Shown in pieces: positions 23,963 through 30,973 of a stretch of 64,000 bases of DNA. The position numbers and the translations under genes are program-made. Origin of the DNA: Aurantiacibacter suaedae (GTDB taxonomy: Bacteria > Pseudomonadota > Alphaproteobacteria > Sphingomonadales > Sphingomonadaceae); the NCBI RefSeq assembly GCF_005434915.1, contig NZ_SKCG01000001.1, positions 930,001 through 994,000 of the forward strand. The letters run 5' to 3'. The notes beneath the pieces were generated by a model, which saw only the letters and a program-made list of their open reading frames with translations, was not told the DNA's origin and made no database searches. Each line of letters opens with the position of its first letter. Position 1 is the stretch's first letter.

Positions 23963-24875
23963 ATGACAAAGCTGCTCACCACCGCACAGTTCTTCGCCAA
24001 GTTCCCCAACGACGAAGTTTGCTTGCAGCACCTGTTTGACGTTCGTTTTGGCGAAGGCTTTACCTGCCCGAAGTGCGAGCGGCCTTCCAAGTGGTTCCGG
24101 ATCAAGGCGGAGCGGGCATATTCGTGCCAGTGGTGCGGCCATCACCTGCACCCGACGGTGGGCACCCCGTTCGAAAAGACGCGCACACCGCTGCAACTCT
24201 GGTTCTATGCCATCCACCTATTCACCACCACGCGCCACGGTGTCAGCGCCAAGGAATTGCAGCGCCAGCTAGGCGTGACCTACAAGACTGCATGGCGCAT
24301 GGCTGCGCTGATCCGCGAGCACATGGCGGACGTTGATGGCAACCACCCTATCGGTGGTGAAGGCACCAACGTGGAGATTGACGAAACTCTCATGGGCGGC
24401 GTCAAGAAGGGCAAGCACAACCGTGGCAGTGCCGCCAAGACGGTCGTGGTCGGCGCTCTGGAGCGCGGTGGCGACATTGTTGCGCAGAGGTTTTGTACCG
24501 AACCAGCGCCGTGAGACGCTGGAGCCGTTCGTGAAGGCGAATGTCCGGATTGGCGGCAATGTCCACACCGACGAACTGCGCAGCTATGCCAAACTGGCCG
24601 ATGCCGGTTATCGCCACGCTCGCGTGAACCACGGAACGGAAGAATATGCGTATTACGATTACCGCCTAGCCGAGACGGTTACGGTCAATGGGATCGAGAA
24701 CTTCTGGCGGCACCTCAAGTGCTCGATCAATGGTACTCACACCAGTGTGAGCGCGAATCACCTGAACCGCTACGTCAAGGAATTCGAGTACCGCTTCAAT
24801 CGTCGGAACCGTCCGGAGACGATGCTTCCGGAGCTTCTTTCAACTTTCCAGCCATTGCCTTCACGGTCCGATTGA
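23963..24875 (+). pseudogene. IS1595-family transposase, frameshifted
   Basis: ATG 23963 (MTKLLTTAQFFAKFPND) begins a typical ISXO2-type transposase: an N-terminal zinc ribbon (CPKCERP...CQWCGHHL), a helix-turn-helix-like section (GVTYKTAWRMAALIREHM), then the DDE nuclease with VEIDETLMGGVKKG. This frame stops at 24514. The homologous sequence continues in another frame from about 24489 (VPNQRRETLEPFVKANV, HTDELRSYAKL, NGIENFWRHLKCSING) to 24875, so there is a one-base gain or two-base loss between 24487 and 24495, at AGGTTTTG. All three catalytic acidic motifs survive across the two frames. Decay is likely, though slippage on the T run could in principle restore some full-length protein. Confidence 0.85.
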
Positions 24876-24963
24876 AGGCATTCAGATCGCCAATCTCACC
24901 ATCGCGTTCTGCGATGAACTGGTCTAATTTCCCAGTTGCTAGGGCTTGTCTCAGGTCGATCAT
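24796..24963 (-). CDS. Small 55-residue ORF inside the IS1595-like element
   Basis: Starts at ATG 24963 (MIDLRQALATGKLDQFIAER) and ends DGSDD at 24796, overlapping the 3' end of the transposase on the opposite strand. The protein is charged and helical with a DLNAFNRTVKAMAGKLKEAP middle and an acidic tail. It looks like short proteins I associate with this transposon family, but I cannot name a domain. No strong ribosome binding site. Its start is 25 bases from that of the divergent membrane ORF. Confidence 0.5.
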   Translation of the reverse strand: MIDLRQALATGKLDQFIAERDGEIGDLNAFNRTVKAMAGKLKEAPEASSPDGSDD

Positions 24964-24988
24964 CGTGCGATTCTATCAGCAGGATTTT

Positions 24989-25174
24989 ATGATGGCAAAC
25001 GGATCAAAAATTGAGAGCCGTAGGAGGTGGATATCTGCGTTGGCAGTGACCGTCAGCGCTATCATATCCTACATGGCATTCTGGCACCTTTGGCCAGTTC
25101 AGACCTTTCTGATTGGCTGCGTTGCTGCTCTGGCTCTAGTCGTGGCATCGGTCATCTATTACCGAGCCGGTTAA
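24989..25174 (+). CDS. Small membrane protein, transposon passenger
   Basis: A 61-residue ORF from ATG 24989 (or 24992) after AGGA. A basic N-terminus (KIESRRRW) is followed by two hydrophobic helices, about 14-32 and 36-57, giving a two-helix inner-membrane hairpin. The stop overlaps the converging stop of the 294-residue gene by four bases. No family recognised; it lies within the transposon ends. Confidence 0.45.
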   Translation: MMANGSKIESRRRWISALAVTVSAIISYMAFWHLWPVQTFLIGCVAALALVVASVIYYRAG

Positions 25175-26055
25175 CCGACAGCCGGTGAGATCACTTCGAT
25201 AACAGAGGTGCCGCCACGCTTCACCAGCCACTCGCCATCCTTCAAAAATTGCTCGATCTTTAGCTTGATTTTCATATGGATAGGTGAATGAAACTCTTCT
25301 CTTACCTGGCTCTTCTCAAGGGCTTCTAAGAAGCCCTCGTCAGCCATTGCCGCTTTGATCGTCCCAGGAATACCCTCTTGACGAAAAACCCACGTCAGCC
25401 GGGGATTATCGAGATTAGGAGAGACGAGGATCACATCCAAGGTTTGATAGACCGGCTTCTCCTCCGGCTCCTCTTCTTGCAACTCGAAGAGCCCATCACC
25501 TTCCGCAAACCGGTTGCGTGGGATGATCAGGTTTGGTCGCCAGTTCTCTCTATCAGGAACGCCACTGCCTAGACCTACTATTGACCGATCACGTTGGGCT
25601 TGGCGAAACATCTCCTTTTTATGTTTCCGGGTTTCCGCGTCACCAGATGACTTGCCTACCACCTCTTCTAACTGAGCAATCTCGGTTTGCGAAAACCCAT
25701 CGCTCTCGAAGTAAGCCTCGTAGGTCTCTTTTGCAGTGACGGGCAGCACCAATACCGCAGTCAATCCCATTCGAATAATGAGGGGAACATTCTCCCATTT
25801 CTGTTTAGCAGAGATCGCCGCTTGATTTATTTTGGATTCTTCAATCTTGGCGAGCCAGCGTTTCGATCCGGGTTGAGCGGCCACCAGACTGACGCGATAA
25901 TCCTTAGTATCATCAAGCGCCCTTGCTGCCGCTTTTAGCCCTTTGGCCCATTCGATCGCCGCTTTTGCCGCAACCTCTAAATCGACTTCCTCGTTGGGTG
26001 CTAAATCCAAATACAGGCTAACAAGGTCTCTTTCAGCCAATTCCTGCGACAGCAT
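25171..26055 (-). CDS. Unrecognised passenger protein of the IS1595-like element
   Basis: A 294-residue protein from ATG 26055 (MLSQELAERDLVSLYLDL), with a G-rich ribosome binding site (GGGGGA) five bases upstream; TTG 26067 is a weaker alternative. The N-terminal half is charged and helical, with a hydrophobic stretch VPLIIRMGLTAVLVLPVTA (about 94-112) that could be a single membrane segment. The middle is acidic (LQEEEPEEKP) and the C-terminal half, with KIKLKIEQFLKDGEWLVKRG, is probably alpha/beta. I recognise no domain. It lies fully inside the transposon and its base composition differs from the chromosome. Cargo of some selfish or protective value is a guess. Confidence 0.7.
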   Translation of the reverse strand: MLSQELAERDLVSLYLDLAPNEEVDLEVAAKAAIEWAKGLKAAARALDDTKDYRVSLVAAQPGSKRWLAKIEESKINQAAISAKQKWENVPLIIRMGLTAVLVLPVTAKETYEAYFESDGFSQTEIAQLEEVVGKSSGDAETRKHKKEMFRQAQRDRSIVGLGSGVPDRENWRPNLIIPRNRFAEGDGLFELQEEEPEEKPVYQTLDVILVSPNLDNPRLTWVFRQEGIPGTIKAAMADEGFLEALEKSQVREEFHSPIHMKIKLKIEQFLKDGEWLVKRGGTSVIEVISPAVG

Positions 26056-26108
26056 AAAATCCCCCAAATCAGAGGGAAGGGCATCTCCGCTCTTAGCAGG
26101 GCAGTCAA

Positions 26109-26137
26109 GCGCTACCTATGCAAAGGGGATACACTCC
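26109..26137 (-). repeat. Right terminal inverted repeat of the IS1595-like element
   Basis: Complementary-strand sequence GTGTATCCCCTTTGCATAGG matches the left end. It lies 54 bases upstream of the passenger gene start. Beyond it, 26138-26418 holds no recognisable gene. Confidence 0.6.
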
Positions 26138-26418
26138 GGCACGATTGCTCACGCCGCACTTGCCACGCCCGACTCTCCCAGGTAGCTGTCCCAACTCACC
26201 CCAAGGGGCGTAGCTGAGTAACGCATTTCTGCGATTTTCTAGGCGAAAGTTTCTCAGCTGGGTATCCTGCCGCCCCAGCCAGTTTTGACCTCTCGAAACG
26301 GGTGTTAAGTGCAGATGCGTCGGTCCAGCTGCCCTAGGCAGATTGTCGTTGCGAGCCTGCGACACGCCCCATGTGTAAGCAAGCGAAACCAACCTTCGAC
26401 CGCATAACTCCATAATCC

Positions 26419-26447
26419 TTGATAATGCGAATTTGTCGCACTATTGC
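26419..26447 (+). promoter_or_regulatory. Probable promoter of siderophore receptor 2
   Basis: TTGATA (26419-26424) and TATTGC (26442-26447) are separated by 17 bases, a good -35/-10 arrangement. A Fur-type box fills the spacer and another covers the expected transcription start. Confidence 0.55.
26426..26440. promoter_or_regulatory. Candidate Fur box A of receptor 2
   Basis: TGCGAATTTGTCGCA, a 7-1-7 palindrome with TGCGA/TCGCA arms, lying exactly between the -35 and -10 hexamers. Fur bound there would block RNA polymerase. Confidence 0.6.
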
Positions 26448-26450
26448 GGC

Positions 26451-26465
26451 TGCGAATGAGTCGCA
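26451..26465. promoter_or_regulatory. Candidate Fur box B of receptor 2
   Basis: TGCGAATGAGTCGCA, again 7-1-7, centred 25 bases from box A and differing by one base from the complement of the receptor 1 box. It covers the likely transcription start. Confidence 0.62.
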
Positions 26466-26500
26466 GTGGCTGCGGCTTGCCGTCTATGAGGGACCATCCA

Positions 26501-28609
26501 ATGAAGCTCGCCATGCTGCTGCTTGCCAGCAGTGCAATCGCCTCGACCGCCGCACAGGCACAGGAACACACAGCAGACCAGCCCGAGCGCGAACGAATCA
26601 TCGTTACCGGTGACCGTCTGCAAAGCGAAGGCGCCACCAAGACCGCCGTTCCTGCGCTTGAGGTGCCACAGCCGGTCACCGTGATTCCCGCCGAGCTTTA
26701 CGAGGCTCAGGGAGCGGTTTCGATCTCAGATACGCTCAACTACGTCGCTGGCGTTCATGCGAACCCTTACGGCCCCGACGGTCGCGTCGATGGCGGACTC
26801 GTCCGCGGCGTTCAAGCGCTGCAGTTCCGTGACGGGATGCGCGATATCTTCAGCTTCTATGCCAGCATCCGGGCCGACCCTTATAACTTCAGCCAGGTAG
26901 AAGTGATCCGAGGCCCTTCCGCCACTCTGTTTGGCTCGGGCTCGCTTGGCGGCATCATCAACCTTGTCTCCAAGACTCCCGAATTCTCCCCTCAGGGCGA
27001 GGTGTCGGTGCGCTATGGCTCCTTTGACCGCGTTGAAGCACTGGCGGACGTTACCGGACCTATCGGCGACACCGTGGCGGGCCGTGTCGTGGCCCGGGTA
27101 CGCGACAGCGGAACGCAGACAGACTATGTTCGCGATGATCGCGTGATGATTTCTCCCTCGCTCACCTGGGCGCCGAGCATGGACACCGAGCTAACCGTGA
27201 TCGGCCTCTACCAGGAGGACGACGGCGGCTCGACGTCGCAATTCCTGCCGCTGGTGGGAACGATCCTACCCAATCCGAACGGCCAGCTGCCGCAGAACCT
27301 GTTCATCGGCAAACCGGGCTGGGACCGTTACGATGGCCGACTTGCGCAAGGCACAGCGCTGTTCCGGCAGAACTTCTCCGACAGCGTCCGGCTCAACATG
27401 CGGGGGCGCTATATCGATAGCGATCTCACCTATTTCACCCATTATCCGAACAGCTATTCGAACCCGGCCAATCCCTACCTCGACGCCGACCAGCGGATCA
27501 TCGGCAACTATGCCAGCGGGAGCTACGCAACTCTGGAAGTGGCCTCGAGCGACAACAACTTGCAGTTCGACTTCAACACCGGCGACAACATCGAGCACAT
27601 CCTGCTCGCAGGCGTAGACTATTCCTGGAGCCGGGTGCGCAAGGAAGACGGCCTCGCGCTCGAAACAATCGACATCTACGACATCGATTACGACGCGCTG
27701 TCCGATTACGGCTTCGACATTCCGCGCGCCGGTGACCCGGGCTTCCTCTCCAGCAGCAGCACTGACACCGAAACCGAGCAGCTGGGTTTCTATGTGCAAG
27801 ACCAAATCCGCTTCTTTGACCGGGTATCATTGGTGCTCGGCGCACGCCGCGACGAGGTTTCCGTCCGCAGCTTCGGTACCGAAACCATCGACGCGGGCGC
27901 AACGTCGTTTCGCGCCGGCCTGATCGCCGAAGTCGTCAGCGGCGTTTCGCCCTTCGTCAGCTATACCGAAAGCTTCGAGCCCATCGCCGGTACGACAAGC
28001 GATGGGAGCCCCTTCACGCCCAAGCAAGGCGAGCAGTGGGAAGCGGGCCTGAAGATTCACCCCTCGAACAATATCCTTCTCACGCTGACGGCCTACGATA
28101 TCCGCGAGACCGGCCGCCCGATCAGCGATGACAGTACCCCCGACGACCCAAGAGACCAGATTCAGGCGGGCGAATCCTTTTCGCGCGGGTTTGAGGTTTC
28201 CGGCAGCGCCACCCTGCCCGGTAACCTGACAGCTATCGTGAACTTCAGCTACAACGAAGCCGAGATCGAGGGCACCGGTCGTCAACTCGACAATGTCCCC
28301 AAGATCAATACTTCGCTATGGCTTACCCGCCCATTCGAGCTTGGTGAGGACGTGGTGTTGCTGCTCGGCGGCGGGGTCCGCCATGCTGGCGACAACATCT
28401 CGTATGGAGCCGCTTTCCCGAGCGGGCTTGTCACCCCGGCCTATACTCTGGTTGACGCCGTGGCCGAACTCTCGTGGAGCGACTGGAGCCTGGCAGTGAA
28501 CGCCACCAACCTGTTCGACCACGAATACTACTCGGCCTGCCTCGCTCGCGGCGATTGCTTCCAAGGCGCGGACCGGAACATCTATGCTACACTAACGCGG
28601 CGCTTCTGA
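26501..28609 (+). CDS. TonB-dependent siderophore receptor 2
   Basis: Outer-membrane ferric-siderophore transporter, 702 residues. ATG 26501 (MKLAMLLLASSAIAS) is preferred for its signal peptide (ending AAQAQ) and the GAGGGA site eight bases upstream; ATG 26486 is also in frame. A TonB box-like RIIVTGDR occurs near 29-36. The plug contains SQVEVIRGPSATLFGSGS and GGIINLVSKTP, matching ferrichrome/pyoverdine-type receptors; the barrel ends YATLTRRF with a terminal Phe. A C-terminal SACLARGDCFQGADRN loop before the last strand is typical of the FhuA/FpvA group. It is first of an operon with a membrane protein and a PepSY protein, under twin Fur boxes. Confidence 0.93.
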   Translation: MKLAMLLLASSAIASTAAQAQEHTADQPERERIIVTGDRLQSEGATKTAVPALEVPQPVTVIPAELYEAQGAVSISDTLNYVAGVHANPYGPDGRVDGGLVRGVQALQFRDGMRDIFSFYASIRADPYNFSQVEVIRGPSATLFGSGSLGGIINLVSKTPEFSPQGEVSVRYGSFDRVEALADVTGPIGDTVAGRVVARVRDSGTQTDYVRDDRVMISPSLTWAPSMDTELTVIGLYQEDDGGSTSQFLPLVGTILPNPNGQLPQNLFIGKPGWDRYDGRLAQGTALFRQNFSDSVRLNMRGRYIDSDLTYFTHYPNSYSNPANPYLDADQRIIGNYASGSYATLEVASSDNNLQFDFNTGDNIEHILLAGVDYSWSRVRKEDGLALETIDIYDIDYDALSDYGFDIPRAGDPGFLSSSSTDTETEQLGFYVQDQIRFFDRVSLVLGARRDEVSVRSFGTETIDAGATSFRAGLIAEVVSGVSPFVSYTESFEPIAGTTSDGSPFTPKQGEQWEAGLKIHPSNNILLTLTAYDIRETGRPISDDSTPDDPRDQIQAGESFSRGFEVSGSATLPGNLTAIVNFSYNEAEIEGTGRQLDNVPKINTSLWLTRPFELGEDVVLLLGGGVRHAGDNISYGAAFPSGLVTPAYTLVDAVAELSWSDWSLAVNATNLFDHEYYSACLARGDCFQGADRNIYATLTRRF

Positions 28610-29178
28610 TGGGTGACGGGCTGCTCTGGTGCGGCGCGGTCGCTGCGATTGGCGGGGTGGCAGCGCTGCGCTGGTCGTGGTCGCTGCCGGGTCGCTCCAT
28701 CGCGGCAAATGCGCTGGGCTGGGGGCTGCTTCTTGCAAGCAGCCTCGCCGGTGCAGTTGCGGCGGGCGCCTGGGGCGTTTCGGTGGTGATGCTGGTGGCA
28801 ATGGCAGTTGCTGCGGTCCTGCTCGGCTGGGCAGCGGCAACCTCGCCGCAGGCACGCGCCAAGGCCTCCTCTACGCGGGTCCGCATGTTGCCCGAAGCTG
28901 GCGAGCCATTGCATCTCGCGAGCCGTTTGTTGACCTTCGCATTGGTGGTGTTCGGCGGTCTGGCTGCATCCATCGCGTTCGGCATCGCGCTGCGCGGCGG
29001 TGCGCTCGGGCTCGGCTGGAACGAGGCCAACGCCAATGCCACCGCGCTGATTGCCGTGCCGCTCGCCTGGGGCGTGCTTTCGACAATCGTGCTGATGCTC
29101 GAAAGGCGCCGCAGCCAGATCGTGGCCCTTGCCCTCGCGAGCCTGCCGCTCGTGCCTGCCCTTCTAACCGGGAGTTGA
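28609..29178 (+). CDS. Membrane protein of the receptor 2 operon, function unknown
   Basis: A 189-residue, Ala/Leu/Val-rich integral membrane protein with about six helices, no signal peptide and no charged active-site motif that I can place. ATG 28609 overlaps the receptor stop (TGATG); the frame further upstream is a shadow. It ends five bases before the PepSY gene. Similar small membrane proteins sit between siderophore receptors and PepSY reductases in other proteobacteria, so a part in ferric-siderophore processing or export of the stripped ligand is plausible but inferred from position only. Confidence 0.7.
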   Translation: MGDGLLWCGAVAAIGGVAALRWSWSLPGRSIAANALGWGLLLASSLAGAVAAGAWGVSVVMLVAMAVAAVLLGWAAATSPQARAKASSTRVRMLPEAGEPLHLASRLLTFALVVFGGLAASIAFGIALRGGALGLGWNEANANATALIAVPLAWGVLSTIVLMLERRRSQIVALALASLPLVPALLTGS

Positions 29179-29182
29179 CCGG

Positions 29183-30487
29183 ATGCCCCTCGCTCTCGAT
29201 CCCTCAACCGTCAAACGCGGCCTTTCCGCACATGCAGCCATCGGATTAATCGGCGGGGCGCTGCTCTATCTTGTCTGCCTTAGCGGCACGGTTCTCGTGC
29301 TTTATGAGGAATGGCAACGCTTCGAGCAGCCCGCCGCGCCGGAGATGAGCGAGATCAGCCCTTCGGCAGTGCAGCGCGCGGTGCAGGCGGTGATGGCGAG
29401 AGAGGAAGGCCCGACCGCCCATCTCTATGTGCATTTCCCTTCGCAAGACCTGCCACGCACCACCATCAGCACCGACACCCAGGCCGTGCATATCGGCGCC
29501 GACGGCGCAATCGCCATGCCGGAAGAGAACGCATGGTCCGAGTTTCTTTACGGTCTGCATTACACGCTCAACCTGCCGACTCTGATCGGCATCACGATCG
29601 TGGGCGCGCTTGGCGTGATGATCGCGGCGCTGGCCGTGTCTGGCGTAATCGCGCATCCGAAGATTTTCCGCGACGCCTTCCGGCTGCGTTCGCGCAACAA
29701 GAGCGGCGTGGGGCTGGCCGATTGGCACAACAGGCTTAGCGTGTGGACACTGCCATTTTCGGTCGCGATCGCGCTGACCGGAGCCATCATCGGGCTCGCC
29801 AGTGTTGCCGCCTATGGCATTGCTGCGGCCAAGTATGATGGCGATACCGAAGCGGTCTTTGCGTCTCTGTTCGGCGACGAGCCTGAAGCCGACGCGGCCC
29901 CGGCCGCGCTTCCCGACGTTACCGCAGCCATGCGGTACATGGAGAGGGAGTATCCCAAGATCGCGCCGAGCTATATCGTCCTGCACGATCCGGGCACTGC
30001 GGGCCAACATGTTCAGATCATCGGCGTGCCCGACCGAAGACTTATTTTCGGAGAGTATTATGAGTTCACCGCCGGAGGCGTTTTCACCGGCACGGTAGGT
30101 CTGGATGATGGCTCGCTCGGTCAGCAGGCTGCGGCATCGACCTACAACCTCCACTTCGGCAATTACGGCGGACTGGTGGTCAAGCTAGCCTACATCGTCT
30201 TCGGCCTGGCCCTCACCGCGATTTGCGCGACGGGCACCTACATCTGGCTCGGCAAGCGTCGCCGCCGTGGCATCGTGGAACCGCGATTGGCCGCCATGTG
30301 GAGCGCGCTTGTCTGGGGCGCACCCGCCGCGCTTGTGCTGACCTTGGCCGCCCGCTTCGCCATCGGTAACAGCGCCCCGTTCACGGCGATCTTCTGGATT
30401 GCGCTGGCGCTTGCCATCGGGGTCGCTGGCCTGCGCGCAGGCTCGGCCAAACTGGAAGCAACGCCGAAACAGGTGCCGACCGGTTAA
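29183..30487 (+). CDS. PepSY-associated membrane protein of the receptor 2 operon
   Basis: A 434-residue PepSY_TM family inner-membrane protein, paralogous in architecture to the one at 21980. Helices lie near 18-42 (ending LVLYEEWQRFEQP), 125-160, 190-215 and the C-terminal region, with periplasmic PepSY loops between. Histidines in SAHAAIG, GLHYTLNLP, DWHNRLSVW and NLHFGNYG are conserved in this group and could coordinate haem or iron. The presumed role is reductive iron release from the siderophore imported by receptor 2. Confidence 0.82.
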   Translation: MPLALDPSTVKRGLSAHAAIGLIGGALLYLVCLSGTVLVLYEEWQRFEQPAAPEMSEISPSAVQRAVQAVMAREEGPTAHLYVHFPSQDLPRTTISTDTQAVHIGADGAIAMPEENAWSEFLYGLHYTLNLPTLIGITIVGALGVMIAALAVSGVIAHPKIFRDAFRLRSRNKSGVGLADWHNRLSVWTLPFSVAIALTGAIIGLASVAAYGIAAAKYDGDTEAVFASLFGDEPEADAAPAALPDVTAAMRYMEREYPKIAPSYIVLHDPGTAGQHVQIIGVPDRRLIFGEYYEFTAGGVFTGTVGLDDGSLGQQAAASTYNLHFGNYGGLVVKLAYIVFGLALTAICATGTYIWLGKRRRRGIVEPRLAAMWSALVWGAPAALVLTLAARFAIGNSAPFTAIFWIALALAIGVAGLRAGSAKLEATPKQVPTG

Positions 30488-30583
30488 GCGCTTTGTTGAT
30501 CCAGGGTCGCAGGCTGGGCCGTGGTATTTGCCAAGCCGCGCGGCCTTTGCAATCCTGCGCCCCGATCACAGGAGCAACCGACC

Positions 30584-30973
30584 ATGGCCCCACCGGCAGC
30601 ACGCCTCGCATTCTTCAAGCTCAACGTCGCCGACCTCACCGAGGCACGCGCTTTCTGGGAACGCGCCTTCGGCTTTGCGCTGGTCGGCGGCTATGATCTG
30701 CCCGAATTCGCCGAAGACATCATGGCCATTCCGGGCGATGAGAGCGCGCCGCAGCTGATGCTGGTGCAGAGCAAGCCCGCGACCGATGTGACCGTCGGCC
30801 CGGGCCACGGCCCCATCGGCTTCGTCTGCCCCGACATCGCAGCCAGCTTCGCTCACGCGGTGGCTGAGGGTGCCGAGACGCTGATGGAGCCCACCGACGT
30901 TGGCGGGGTGATCGTCGCCATGCTGGCCTCGCCGCAGGGACACCAGATCGAACTGGTACAGATCCTCGCCTAG
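30584..30973 (+). CDS. VOC (glyoxalase/bleomycin-resistance fold) family protein
   Basis: A 129-residue single-domain vicinal-oxygen-chelate protein with the usual pattern LAFFKLNVADLTEARAFWER...GPIGFVCPDIAASFAHAVAEG...SPQGHQIELVQ. The metal ligand pattern is partial, so it may be a dioxygenase-like or binding protein rather than a glyoxalase. ATG 30584 follows AGGAG (30571-30575). It lies about 100 bases after the PepSY gene, and its stop overlaps the converging MFS gene by four bases. Confidence 0.8.
   Translation: MAPPAARLAFFKLNVADLTEARAFWERAFGFALVGGYDLPEFAEDIMAIPGDESAPQLMLVQSKPATDVTVGPGHGPIGFVCPDIAASFAHAVAEGAETLMEPTDVGGVIVAMLASPQGHQIELVQILA

Larger units (their letters stand above)
23914..26137. 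mobile_element. IS1595-like transposon with passenger ORFs
   Basis: About 2.2 kb bounded by imperfect inverted repeats. The left end reads GTGCATCCCCTTGCCATACG from 23917; the right end, complemented from 26134, reads GTGTATCCCCTTTGCATAGG, with 18 of 24 bases identical across the full arms. Inside are a frameshifted IS1595/ISXO2-type transposase, a 55-codon minus-strand ORF, a 61-residue membrane protein ORF and a 294-residue minus-strand gene of unknown function. The family is known to include members with passenger genes. No 8-base target duplication is evident. Base composition is closer to half G+C than the surroundings. Confidence 0.65.

Noticed and set aside
23898..26150. Eight-base target duplication around the IS1595-like element
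   Set aside because: The bases next to the two ends (ATAATTGG and GGCACGAT) do not match, so no duplication is claimed.
26105..26413. 102-codon minus-strand frame between transposon and receptor 2
   Set aside because: Runs across the transposon end and the promoter region, has no recognisable motif and no ribosome binding site.
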